Shown here: positions 12,546 through 25,081 of the stretch, piece after piece
Layout: each line of letters begins with the position of its first letter
Numbering within the stretch: position 1 is the first letter of the stretch
DNA from: Chaunax sp. Z400
Taxonomy: Eukaryota; Chordata; Actinopteri; Lophiiformes; Chaunacidae
Direction: 5' to 3'
Length of the DNA stretch: 64,000 nucleotides
Assembly: GCA_037577475.1 (NCBI GenBank)
Contig: CM075202.1
Coordinates: forward strand, 23,202,729 to 23,266,728
Program-made: the position numbers and the translations under genes
Notes under the pieces: generated by a model
Seen by the model: only the letters and a program-made list of their open reading frames with translations
The model's database searches: none
Told to the model about the DNA's origin: nothing

Positions 12546-15500
12546 ATCGGGGCCTTATTATCTAATCTATCTCATCTTATTTTATCCTCTAATCTTATGT
12601 TATTTTATTTTATCTAATCTAATCCAAACTAGTCTGATCTAATCTAACGAATCTAATCCAAATTAATCTAATCTAATCTGATCTAATCTAATCCAAACTA
12701 ATGTAATCTAATTTTATCTAATGCAAATTAATCTAATCTAATCTGATCTAATCCAAACTAATCTAATATAATTTGATCTAATCCAAATGAATCTAATCTA
12801 ATCTAATCTAATCGAATCCAAATAATCTAATCTAATTTTATCTAATCCAAATTAATCTAATCTAGTCTAATCCAATATAATCTAATCCAAACTAATCCAA
12901 TCCAATCCAATCCAATCCAAACTAATCCAATCCAATCCAATCCAATCCAAACTAATCTAATCTAATCCAAACTAATCCAATCCAATCAAATCCAAACTAA
13001 TCTAATCTAATCTAATCTAATTTTATCTAATCTCATCTATCTAATCCAAACTACTCTAATCTGATTTGATCTAATCCAAATTAATCTAATCTAGTCTATT
13101 CTAATCTAATCTAATCTAATTTTATTTTATCTAATGCAAATTAACCTAGTCTAATCTAATCCAAACTAATATAATATAATTTGATCTAATCCAAATTAAT
13201 CTAATCTAATCTAATCTAATCTAATCTATCTGATCCAAACTAAATTTATCAAATTTGATCTAATCCAAATTAATTGAATTTAATCTAATCCAAACTAATC
13301 TAATCAAATTTTATCTAATCTAATCTAATCTAATCCAAACTAATTTAATATAATTTGATGTAATCCATATTAATCTAATTTGATCTAATCCAAATTAATC
13401 AAATCTAATCTAATTGAATCTTATCTAATCCAAACTAATCTAATCTAATTTTATCTAATGCAAATTAATCTAATCTAATCGAATCGAATCCAAACTAATC
13501 TAATGTAATTTGATCTAATCCAAATTAATCTAATCTAATCTAATCCAAACTAATGTAATGTAATTTGATCTAATCCAAATTAATCTAATCTAATCTAATC
13601 TAATCTAATCTAATCTAATCTAATCCAAATAATCTAATCTAATTTTATCTGATGCAAATTAATCTAATCTAGTCTAATCTAATATAATCTAATCTAATCC
13701 AAACTAATCCAATCCAATCCAATCCAAACTAATCTAATCTAATCTAATTTGATCTAATCTAATCTATCTAATCCAAACTACTCTAATCTGATTTGATCTA
13801 ATCCAAATTAATCTAATCTAGTCTAATCTAATCTAATCCAAACTAATCGAATCTAATTTTATCTAATCTAATCTAATCTAATCTAATTTTATCTATCTAA
13901 TCCAAACTAATCTAATATAATTTGATCTAATCCAAAAATCTAATCTAATCTAATCTAATCTAATCTAATCCAAATAATATAATATAATTTTATCTGATCC
14001 AAATTAATCTAATCTAGTCTAATCTAATATAATCTAATCTAATCCAAACTAATCCAATCCAATCCAATCCAAACTAATCTAATCTAATCTAATTTTATCT
14101 AATCTAATCTATCTAATCCAAACTACTCTAATCTGATTTGATCTAATCCAAATTAATCTAATCTAGTCTAATCTAATCTAATCCAAACTAATCGAATCTA
14201 ATTTTATCTAATCTAATCTAATCTAATTTTATCTAATCTAATTTTATCTAATCTAATCTAATCCAAACTAATCTAATATAATTTGATCTAATCCAAAAAT
14301 CTAATCTAATCTAATCTAATCTAATCTAATCCAAATAATCTAATCTAATTTTATCTGATGCAAATTAATCTAATCTAGTCTAATCTAATATAATCTAATC
14401 TAATCCAAACTAATCCAATCCAATCCAATCCAAACTAATCTAATCTAATCTAATTTGATCTAATCTAATCTATCTAATCCAAACTACTCTAATCTGATTT
14501 GATCTAATCCAAATTAATCTAATCTAGTCTAATCTAATCTAATCCAAACTAATCGAATCTAATTTTATCTAATCTAATCTAATCTAATCTAATTTTATCT
14601 ATCTAATCCAAACTAATCTAATATAATTTGATCTAATCCAAAAATCTAATCTAATCTAATCTAATCTAATCTAATCCAAATAATATAATCTAATTTTATC
14701 TGATCCAAATTAATCTAATCTAGTCTAATCTAATATAATCTAATCTAATCCAAACTAATCCAATCCAATCCAATCCAAACTAATCTAATCTAATCTAATT
14801 TGATCTAATCTAATCTATCTAATCCAAACTACTCTAATCTGATTTGATCTAATCCAAATTAATCTAATCTAGTCTAATCTAATCTAATCCAAACTAATCG
14901 AATCTAATTTTATCTAATCTAATCTAATCTAATTTTATCTAATCTAATTTTATCTAATCTAATCTAATCCAAACTAATCTAATATAATTTGATCTAATCC
15001 AAAAATCTAATCTAATCTAATCTAATCTAATCTAATCCAAATAATCTAATCTAATTTTATCTGATGCAAATTAATCTAATCTAGTCTAATCTAATATAAT
15101 CTAATCTAATCCAAACTAATCCAATCCAATCCAATCCAAACTAATCTAATCTAATCTAATTTGATCTAATCTAATCTATCTAATCCAAACTACTCTAATC
15201 TGATTTGATCTAATCCAAATTAATCTAATCTAGTCTAATCTAATCTAATCCAAACTAATCGAATCTAATTTTATCTAATCTAATCTAATCTAATCTAATT
15301 TTATCTATCTAATCCAAACTAATCTAATATAATTTGATCTAATCCAAAAATCTAATCTAATCTAATCTAATCTAATCTAATCCAAATAATATAATCTAAT
15401 TTTATCTGATCCAAATTAATCTAATCTAGTCTAATCTAATATAATCTAATCTAATCCAAACTAATCCAATCCAATCCAATCCAAACTAATCTAATCTAAT

Positions 15501-16393
15501 CTAATTTGATCTAATCTAATCTATCTAATCCAAACTACTCTAATCTGATTTGATCTAATCCAAATTAATCTAATCTAGTCTAATCTAATCTAATCCAAAC
15601 TAATCGAATCTAATTTTATCTAATCTAATCTAATCTAATCTAATCTAATTTTATCTATCTAATCCAAACTAATCTAAAATAATTTGATCTAATCCAAAAA
15701 TCTAATCTAATCTAATCTAATCTAATCTAATCTAATCTAATCCAAATAATCTAATCTAATTTTATCTGATCCAAATTAATCTAATCTAGTCTAATCTAAT
15801 ATAATCTAATCTAATCCAAACTAATCCAATCCAATCCAATCCAAACTAATCTAATCTAATCTAATTTTATCTAATCTAATCTATCTAATCCAAACTACTC
15901 TAATCTGATTTGATCTAATCCAAATTAATCTAATCTAGTCTAATCTAATCTAATCCAAACTAATCGAATCTAATTTTATCTAATCTAATCTAATCTAATT
16001 TTATCTAATCTAATTTTATCTAATCTAATCTAATCCAAACTAATCTAATCTAATTTGATCTAATGCAAATTAATCTAATCTAATCTAATCTAATCTAATC
16101 TAATCTAATCTAATCTAATCTATCTAATCCAAACTAAAATTATCAAATTTGATCTAATCCAAATTAATCTCATCTAATCTAATTTGATCTAATCTAATCT
16201 AATCTAATATATCTAATCCAAACTAATCTAATCTAATTTGATCGAATCCAAATTAGTCTAATCTAGTCTAATCTAATCTAATCTAATCTAATCCAAACTA
16301 ATCGAATCTAATCTAATCCAAACTAATCGAATCTAATTTTATCTAATCTAATCTAATTTTATCTAATCTAATCAGATTTAATCTAATCTGAGT
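12546..16393. repeat. AATCT/AATCC pentanucleotide satellite with 706-bp higher-order repeat
   Basis: 3.8 kb of (TAATC)n derivatives: AATCT runs broken by AATCCAAACT, AATCCAAATT, ATTTTATCT and ATTTGATCT modules. The marker CTACTCTAATCTGATTTG recurs at 13778, 14123, 14484, 14829, 15190, 15535 and 15895, giving spacings of 345, 361, 345, 361, 345 and 360 bp. Two alternating submonomers therefore make a dimeric unit of about 706 bp, present in three successive copies; the 361 form carries an extra AATCTAATTTTATCT-type module. An earlier, more diverged marker lies at 13051. The left edge is embedded in the LINE endonuclease region. Confidence 0.95.
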
Positions 16394-16599
16394 TTTCAGA
16401 CATGTTGGATGGGCAGCAGCAGGGTTTTTCTGTTCTACTGACAGCCTGTACCACACATGAAGGCTGTTTCTGTCTATAGAATACTGTCTCATCATGTAGC
16501 CATATAGAGCAGGTTGTAGTTTAAAGTAATGGAAGTTACATTTCCAACATCAGAGATGTGCTGATGAACTATCTCCAGTGTTCACATACTGGATACATG
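16394..16599. other. Short unique spacer
   Basis: Unremarkable sequence between the satellite and a LINE fragment; no feature seen. Confidence 0.5.
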
Positions 16600-16862
16600 C
16601 CACCAGTGGTCTTCAAGACATCCACCATTATCTGAGTTCTTCAAAAAACCAGGGACCACAGGAATGAATGACTACAGACCCACCGCCCTCTGTGATAATG
16701 AAGTCATTTGAATGCACTGTTGTTGTCCCACCTCTCCAACCCACTCCTGGCCCCCTATAGAGCAGGAACATAACACCAGGATCCTGTTTGTGGACTGCAG
16801 CTCTGCCATCAATACTGTTATCTCTGTTCTGCTTCAGGATAAGGCCAACTGAGATGAATGTG
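16600..16862 (+). mobile_element. L2/CR1-like LINE reverse transcriptase fragment
   Basis: Short degraded RT piece. Readable blocks are FFKKPGTTGMNDYRPTAL (the PKK...NDYRP motif) and, after a gap, RILFVDCSSAINTVISVLL, which corresponds to the first catalytic Asp block (FVDFSSAFNT in related elements), with the Asp codon at 16793. The stretch between the blocks is shortened and frameshifted. The 5' endonuclease and 3' parts are missing. Confidence 0.7.
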
Positions 16863-16884
16863 TTTTGTCCAGCTCAGTTGGCCT
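16842..16884. repeat. Perfect 12-bp inverted repeat
   Basis: AGGCCAACTGAG at 16842-16853 is the exact reverse complement of CTCAGTTGGCCT at 16873-16884, with a 19-bp loop. It begins where the LINE fragment ends. Could form a hairpin; could also be a chance or transposon-end palindrome. Confidence 0.6.
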
Positions 16885-17423
16885 CATGAAAAAGACGACC
16901 ACTGACTCTAACCCATTCCTCTTGACTTGCAGTACTTGCTTTTTATCTTCCTTTATATAAATGGACTTGCCACGTTCGGGTTGTTCACTGAGAATTCAGT
17001 GGATTATAGGAAAACATAAAAACCCTTTACAGATGTGGGAATAGTAAAGGAGCGTTTGGATCCTACATCTGAGACACTTCAAAATGGAAACAAAAATGAA
17101 ACAAATCCCTCCTTCGGCCACAGGAAGAGCTGAAGTATGATCACATGATACAGTCACAGCTGATGCTGCTATTCAGAGTCACCTAGCATAGCTTTAGCAG
17201 TCTCAGGGTGTAGTGTTGCCAGTCTGGCCTCACATGTCATCCTGCTATGACTTCTGTGTTGTATTAGATGAACAATGACATAGAGACTCTGCTGCCTTAT
17301 CAGTTTATCTTCTATGTAAAACAGAATCAGAACAGCAGCTTCACATGGTTTCTTTATATACACCTCTCCTCAGCACTCTGTATGACATGCAGTAAGTGCC
17401 ACTATTTTCACCTCATGTTGTCT

Positions 17424-17425
<2 letters not shown>

Positions 17426-17503
<78 letters not shown>
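17426..17503. repeat. (TA)n microsatellite
   Basis: An uninterrupted run of about 39 TA dinucleotides, immediately left of a LINE reverse transcriptase fragment. Confidence 0.98.
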
Positions 17504-17506
<3 letters not shown>

Positions 17507-18040
17507 AACAATTCAGGGTGCTGCAATTGAAACTGCTGAATGTTATGAATACTTGGGGCTTTGGCTGGATACCAGTCTTACCTTTAAGACCCATGTGGAA
17601 CAACTACCAAGCAAACTGAAGGTCAAAATTGGATTCTTGTCTAGAAACAAATCCAGGTAGGCTAGTCGAGAATCCATTGCACAATCTACAGGTTTGGCTG
17701 CACTTGATTATGGTGATACTATATGTAGGCCTCTCCCTCTACATTAAAACCTCTTGACTCACTTATCACAGCATGGTGCTCTTCATCACAGGTGATGCAT
17801 TCCTCACTCACCATTGTACCCTATATGAAAAGGTGGAATGGTTCTCTTTAACAGAGAGAAAGGAGCAGGTTATTTATAAGGCCCTTCTATCTAAACTGCT
17901 GAGTTCCCTCTGCTGTCTGGTTGGATTTAAACACAGTCCCCACAGTGGCAGGTCACAGGACTCTTTAACATTAGCTGTATCTCCGGTTCACACTGAAGCG
18001 GGCAGAAGTTGGTTCAGATACTACACTGCATACAAATGAA
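17504..18040 (+). mobile_element. LINE reverse transcriptase C-terminal fragment
   Basis: Degraded C-terminal RT region of a non-LTR element. The first block reads AAIETAECYEYLGLWLD, then LTFKTHVEQLPSKLKVKIGF, the conserved YLGLWLD...H segment downstream of the catalytic Asp-Asp. A TAG at about 17658 and a frameshift interrupt it, and it resumes at about 17778 as ITGDAFLTHHCTLYEKVEW with SLTERKEQ, a typical C-terminal block. No endonuclease or 3' tail is recognisable. The fragment abuts a TA microsatellite on its 5' side. The clade is not assigned. Confidence 0.75.
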
Positions 18041-18689
18041 ATGAACTTCAAACATGTATGAAGTTACATGCTCTTATTACAACTGAACAATTTAACAGGT
18101 CATACTTGTAATCTACAATCACACCTGTCATTGTTTTCTTTAAACTGAACTATGTCCATCTGTCAGTAAATTATCTGTGTTTGTCTATATTTTATGTGTA
18201 TATGTAGATGTTTTGTCCACAGATCCAGATCTCAATGAGACTACCTGTTTACATAAAGGATTCATAATAGTATAGAAAACACCTTCATGTCCCAGGCCTT
18301 CTGCAGACCTTAAACAACAGATGGTATGAACACACTCTGCAGACTCGGACCTGTGTTGGTGTACTGTTTTTTTTTTTTCATCATCTTTCACATTCCCACA
18401 GTTTAGTGTGTGAATATATCCTATAGTCTGCAGCTCTATTGTGGTTCACAGACTGTTTACTGTATACACAATACACAAACAAATAAACACCCATGCATGA
18501 AAGCACATGACTGCTAACAGCAGAAACAACACACTAAGTCTATGGTTCACGGCATGGATGGATGTACAGTATAAACATCTTTTCACTTATTCACTTATAA
18601 ACTAAATATTATTATTTATAAACATTCTTTATTTTCTACTAAATAACAACAATACATCGAATAAAAGAAATAAATCAAGATGAAAATAG

Positions 18690-18856
18690 AATAGATAAGG
18701 GTACAGGGTCAGGATCAGTTTGGATAGGCCAGTTTGAAGAGGTGTGTTTTAAGATGTGATTTAAATTAATGAAGAGAGTCAATATTTCTGGTGCCTTGTG
18801 GGAGGGAGTTCCAGAGGCAGGGGGCTGCACAGCTGAAGGCTCTAAACCCCATGGTG
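18690..18856 (-). mobile_element. L2-like LINE, extreme C-terminal fragment
   Basis: On the minus strand, MGFRAFSCAAPCLWNSLPQG followed by a short spacer and FKSHLKTHLFKLAYP matches the C-terminal block (RAFSVAAPxLWNSLP...FKxxLKTHLF) found at the end of L2/CR1-like reverse transcriptases. One in-frame stop (after SLH) is present. An A-rich tail reads off to about 18600. Confidence 0.72.
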
Positions 18857-18869
18857 TCATGGATCTGAT

Positions 18870-20292
18870 CCTAGTTTTTTGGTTCCTCTTATTTTGAAGA
18901 TTGTGTTTTCTGTTTCCTGTTTTATTTTGGTACTTATGTTTTCCATGTTGTGTTTTTTGTTAGTATGTGATTCTGAACACAATAATCCCACGTACACACA
19001 ACATACAACTATAGGACAACAGATGTTATCATGTGACCAAAGTTCCATACTTAGAGCCAACAGAATTTGTTGATGAAGGTGGTGAAAAGCAGCTGAAAGC
19101 TGAGGTAAAGATACCTATTAGACATGATAATATATAGTCACATATGTAAATGGTAGTAAAGTCACTGACTACTTTGAAATGTGATTCTGTCAAAGCAGGA
19201 AGCCATTATGGAGCTGAACCCTGACACCTACAGTAGCCCAGAAGGAAAAAGGAAAACTGAACTAAAAACCCTGATTTGGCTGATGTGAAACAACAGCTGA
19301 CACACAGACAGACACTTTAAATACTCCTAGCCTGAAGATAACAGTTTAAGTCATTCTACACACATAACTAGTCAAACGTTACTCAAGACATTCAGAAGGA
19401 CATTCCACTATTTGACCCTTTATTTGATTCTCTGACAAACACAGATATCTGTTTGATAACTCTATCAACCTTATACTGTATGTTCAACCTTTAAAAGAAT
19501 GGGGACACACCCTACAGCAGTTATCCTGTGTACCCATGGTGCTTTGAGGCAGACAGAGAGAAGAAATCTCACTGGAAAGCTCAGCCTTGATTACAGTTTC
19601 TGATAATTGTAGTTTTCAATAGATTTACTGCAGCTTTCATCTGAGCCAGATTAGCAAACTGACTGCAGGGGCGTTGTCACGGCAACCAGGACAGACTAGC
19701 TTTAATTACCTTTGCTTTGGAGAACAACAGCATGTGGTATGTGACTACAATGACTCTGTGTTGAGACTTATTTCACACTCCACCAGACAGAATCATGAAA
19801 AGGAAGATGGGAGATTGTTGTGTCTCTCTGGAATCAGCCATTCAACCTCTGCATTCTGAGATGCAGTTGAATTTCAACATTTCCTGGCCTTAAGTACTTT
19901 AATAATAGGGAAGTTTTTGAACAAATTAGGACAAAAACAGAAAAAAAGAAACTATTCATGCTTGTTTAGCCCTTTTATATGAGAAAAAAGACATGGGACC
20001 ACATCAGACAAGAAAACAATGCCCAAAGCTTGTAATTATGTTTGAAATGTGGTAACTAGAATATCGAGATTTCCAATTATTTTCAAAGAAGACAAGAAAG
20101 AAAACAGCCTTCAGGAGATATAAGTCTTTGCTTCACATGGTTCCACTTTACAGGCTTGAAGAGAAACAAACAAATTGCACCTCATTTGGTTGGGCTGGGT
20201 ATTTTTAACTGCTTTTGGCTGGCAAAGCCGCAGCACAATCAATTGCATGCTCGAGAACACAACTGACTCTGCAGAAAAAGCAGTAACATGTG

Positions 20293-20295
<3 letters not shown>
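18870..20295. other. Intergenic, no gene seen
   Basis: No recognisable gene or element. Short open frames are isolated and lack domains. Confidence 0.5.

Positions 20296-20356
<61 letters not shown>
20296..20356. repeat. (CA)n microsatellite
   Basis: About 30 uninterrupted CA dinucleotides. Confidence 0.97.
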
Positions 20357-20358
<2 letters not shown>

Positions 20359-23300
20359 GTACAGTATCCAGTGGTTTTACATGAGAAAGTTGCAGCACTT
20401 TCCGTTTGTGGCCTGGCTTGACTCTCTAACAGGACTGAGTCAGCGAGTCCCAGCAGCAGTAAACTGACTGGTTTGACTGGATGCTGCCTACAGTAACACT
20501 GACCACTACAGCTCCCATGTCAGAGTAATGTAGAGATGTACACATGGCTTTCTGTCTGACCTTCAGTGAAGAAACCAGCTGAAACATCCAGTGAAACATG
20601 TGAAGTCTTCCTCCTCTCAGTGTGTGGGCCGTCAGGGCAGGGAGGTGCCACAGGGAGGTGCCACAGGGAGGTGCCACTCTGTGTGTTGTTCAAACAGAAG
20701 AGACTGTCATTTGTTCTTGTTGTTCCTCTGAAGCACAGCCAAGATTCCTCCTCTGATCTGTTTGTACGTGGGACATGTTCCCAAGGTAATGCAGCCAATT
20801 CACCGTAAAAATGAATCATAATTAAATCTTAATGCTCTCATTTCACACATGATGTCATTTTACTAGATATGATTAGTTTTCCGCAGCCTTTGAAAACACT
20901 GGTTAAATGTGTTCTGAGTCTCTGGACGACTTCTGTCAAGTCTGATAGCAGTTAACTTGATGATGTCATCAAACTTTCAAATTATTATGAATTCTATGTA
21001 TTTATACGTATTATATAGACAGCCTGTGGGTTCATGATTGACCCAGTGTGTCAAACTGGATATCTGTGCCCCTGCTTTTTATTTGTTCCTCATAAGGTCT
21101 GGGTAGCTGTTTGTGGTCTAATGTTGCATCACACCAGGGGTCCCTGATTAACCACAGCTTTATGAAATAATGCAGTGTGTTGTACAACATCTGTGTATTT
21201 GTATTTTTTTAGTAATTTTTACTTAATTACTAAAACTTAATAAGGTCATCCTGGTTTAAGGGACCCTGAAGCAGCTGTGGAGGGCAGACGTGCTCTGGAT
21301 GTGCTGTCATTCACTACATGGACTCACTGATCAGAAGTCAGCCACAGAACTGTCCCTGTGCTGAGACCATTTAATCCTGTATTACTTTATCCAAACATGT
21401 CGGAGCTGCCATTCCAGAGGTGCAGTTTTTGTAGTGACTTCTTAGACAGTAAATGAGTCAGTCATGCATGCAGCCCAGCCTTTCCCTCTGTCTCCTCTGT
21501 GTTGGTGTCCTGAATGCATGATCACATAGTCTCCCTGTCTCGATTCAAGCACAATTTCACTGAACTGAAAATGAGCCCTAGCAGTAAATTCTCTAAAGCA
21601 CCACTAAATCACTGTTCTTTTTAAACTGCTCGTTAAAAGTCTTGTAAATATTGATTATATAAGACCTTTTTTTTCAAAAACCACTGATGTGTTTTTGGAA
21701 TAACAACAAAAAAATAAAAGAAAATCTAAGTTTACAAGTTATAGTCTTATTTTCATCCAAATTATGTTTATTCCACAAACAAGAACAAAATGCCAGTGGT
21801 ATGAGATAACTGTATGCCTCAGTGTAGTTTCAGAAGTTCCCCATGATGAGTGTCTGCATCCTGAATCAACATATAATAAGATTATAGTTTGAGATATAAC
21901 TTTGTTCTTTGTTCTAATATATAGACACTCCAAATCCCTCCTCTTAGGGAATAGGAAGCACTAAAGGTATTCTGTCAGTATATTGTTTTAACCTGTTTGA
22001 CCAGTCATTTGGTGGTGGGGTTGCAGTTAAACGATCAATACACCAGTGAAATATCCTTATATAGAATAACCCATTACAACCTGAGTAACGTATGAGGAGT
22101 AACAATGTAGTCCAGGGCCATGAACCTCATTTTAACTTGAGAGAGCTTCAAGCATATTGTGCTGTACACTTGAATATACAATATAGATGATTTTATTACA
22201 GTAAATTTCACTCATATCACTCCTTTAGAGGAACTAGTAGAGTGTCCGCTCTAAATATGCCTCATCACATGACACATGACACAGCAGAAGTGACCTATAG
22301 CCATGGTGCTCTGCTTCCATCAGTGGTGTTTCCACTGCCTTCATGTCTCCAGGTGTGCATCCTGTGCTTTGTTTGACCTGCCTGTACGGCGCTGTGCCTC
22401 TGCACCCGCTCATACTTTACACAGCTATGTTTAGGCATGTGAGCATCAGCAAAGGTGTTCAACACACGACACTACTGTCAACTTTACACAACGGAAGATG
22501 AAACTATTGATGAAAATTAGGTATGCAAAAAAAAAAATCAATCACATATTGTTTGAATTATTGAGCTATTGACTCAAGTATACACCAGGGGAATAAACTC
22601 TTCTGATGGGGTCAGAGTTTAACATTACATTACATAATGTCAGACAGCTGTCTGGTGCATTGAACTAAAAGGGTCTCAGTCAACTGTAGATGTATTATGT
22701 TTAGGTAAAACAATATTTAATTATGTGACTATTTTAACCTATTGTACCTGAAATAACTTACAAAAAGCCTCCAAACACTAAAATATGGAGCTCAACTGTA
22801 CACTATACTGACTGACATATTTAACTGTCTCTGATTGGTGGTTGTATCAGAAAGCTAAGCAGTGTAATGTTGTGGACAGGGTCAGCAGAAACATTTATGT
22901 TAGTCACTAAAAAAATTCAATATCTTTTTTTTTTGCTTTTTATTTCTAGCATACTCTCTTTAACTTTCACTGACAGAGTAGTGAAATAGTATTACTACTA
23001 ATGATTCATAGTTTTACTGTAGTTGAGTACTTTTCTACTTCCTTTGATCATCATGAACTGAATGATTCCAGTCATACATCAGTAAAATACACTCTGAGAA
23101 CACACTGGTACTCCAGTCAGAACCAATGGTGAAAAAAAAACACACTCACAACATAACAACTGCATTTATAAAGTAGAGAAGGGATTTAATTATTATTTAA
23201 CAGTAATTATTCTTACTTGGTATGACAAACTTACACAGTTTGTTGACTCCATGTAAATGAAGAGGAGTTCAGTTGCAGTTGATCAGACAGAGATTACTCA

Positions 23301-24350
23301 CATTAAGATAGTGATGCTAAGCTTTGGAGTGAAGAACTGCAGTGAAATCAGGTGAGGTGCAGATCTACGGTACATCACAGAGTTGACTGGCAGTCTTCCT
23401 GGACCTCTGTCGACTTCTGTTCAGTATAATGAGAGACCTTTTCAAATGGGGCCAACTTTATGATAGACTTAAGCTCTAACAACCTCTCTCTTTATTGAAT
23501 CAGCACAGCAGGAAAGAGGAATGATGACTGATTTAGCTCCTACTTCAGAGTAGGCTCTCTCAGAACAAGAGGAACTTTGAGTGACATAAGTGTATGTTGA
23601 TTGGTCAAACACATGAGCCAATGCAACAATGTCAACTGCCACTTTTTAAAACGTTGGAGAATCCTTACCCGAGCTTGAAAACAACAGGTTGATGGCCTTG
23701 AAAAATGGAACAAAACACAGACAAATGTGTGACAAACAGCTGATACTGTGTGTAACAGAGAAGTGATGTTTCTATGCCAAACTTAGCCAGCTTACCTCTC
23801 GATAGCATTCCTATTGGCAGTGTGAATACAAACAGAAAAATGGCCTTTATTTGTTGGAGGAACTCCCCACTGGGCAGGTTCTCTCACAGCATGTTGGATA
23901 GCATGTAGTTTCAACCACAACAAATCAAAGACAAAGGCAGCACAGGATCATGGGACTTCTTGTCTAGATTGTAAAACATGTCAAAGATTTCATTGTATAT
24001 CTGTGTAATGAAATCATCACATTTGAAGACAGAAGAACACCTGATGGAGAAATGAAGATGAAATGTGACATTTATGAAGACACTAGAGTGACAAACAACA
24101 ACACATACCAGGATTTAAAATATTACTAAAAACGTCAGCAAATAGTATTATTATTATTTGTTATTAAATAATAATACCGACACATGACACAATTGACACA
24201 ATTGTTATTATTTGTTAAACCTGACATGTGTCTGGAAATGCCCTGTTACAGAAAAAAATATCCCGGATCCACCTTTGACACCAATATTTTTATTAAAAGA
24301 GAATAATTCTGATAGCTAAGTGACAAACAAAGAAACAAAACAAAACTCCC
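20357..24350. other. Intergenic, mostly featureless
   Basis: A 12-bp tandem triplet (GGAGGTGCCACA) lies at about 20641-20677. ATT-rich local palindromes lie near 24140-24215. I see no gene, RNA or clear transposon in the remainder. Confidence 0.45.
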
Positions 24351-24356
24351 TGTCGG

Positions 24357-24402
24357 ATGTACATGGTCCACAGGCCGCAGTTTGGACAACCCACTTGTAA
24401 GA
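24357..24402 (-). mobile_element. hAT-type element end (remnant)
   Basis: Read on the minus strand, GTCCAAACTGCGGCCTGTGG closely resembles the subterminal sequence of hAT elements (form GTCCAAACTGCGGCCCGCGG). Only one end is seen; no transposase is attached. Confidence 0.45.
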
Positions 24403-24879
24403 TAACCAAAAGTAAATAATTATCATAAAACATGCAACAACTAATTGCTATGCAGAGCTGTCCATTAAAGTGATGTTGAAGTATTCTTTGCAACTTAAAT
24501 GATTGGTTTATCATTCCTTAAACAGAAGCATGTGTGGAAGTTTTATAATATACTGTATGTATACCAATTTATGAATTCTACTTAAATGCTCTCAACTGAT
24601 ATATCGTATTCATGAAGTTTGGATCAGTGTATGAGAATAATAAAGATGTAAAACTCAAGTAAATACGATCATATACAGTAGCTACATAATTCATGATGCT
24701 GTATTAAGTTGATGTCTATTGGTATGTTATAGTGGAGACCAGAAAATTGTTTGCTGTAATGTGGAACTTTGAACATGTATATGTGTATATGTATAATTAT
24801 CCTGTAAAGCTGTGAACCAGATGCAAGTCACTAAATAAAAAGGGAAAGGATGCAGTTAAGTATGGTGTTATGTGGCCAA

Positions 24880-25081
24880 AGGGCACTATTTAACAGATAA
24901 CAAGTCTACACATCATTTGTATAGAGAGGATGAACTGCTCTTTGTTCTTTGGTTGCTCTGCACAGATATGTCGGCTCTGTTAATAAAGTCTATCTTATCC
25001 ACCGTTCACAAGTATTGTTAAGTTATTATCTGTATGTGGTATAGAAAATCCACCACATAAAATTGGCATTGTCGGCAGGAT
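24880..25081 (+). mobile_element. Possible LTR 3' part with tRNA-Ser-type primer-binding site
   Basis: Order of signals: a TATTTAA box at 24887, an AATAAA polyadenylation signal at 24982, a CA dinucleotide at 25056 that could end an LTR, then TGGCATTGTCGGCAGGAT at 25064-25081. The last is 16/18 identical to the complement of the 3' end of vertebrate tRNA-Ser and so could be the primer-binding site of an LTR retroelement. I do not see the LTR start, a second LTR, or a gag frame downstream, so any element is truncated or decayed. Alternative: a chance resemblance or a tRNA-derived fragment on the minus strand. Confidence 0.35.

Noticed and set aside
12546..16393. Telomeric repeat
   Set aside because: The unit is AATCT/AATCC, not TTAGGG or a known telomere variant, and it is flanked by LINE sequence on the left.
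17268..17660. 130-codon frame spanning the TA tract
   Set aside because: Only its second half has homology (LINE RT); the first half and the Tyr-Ile run are chance.
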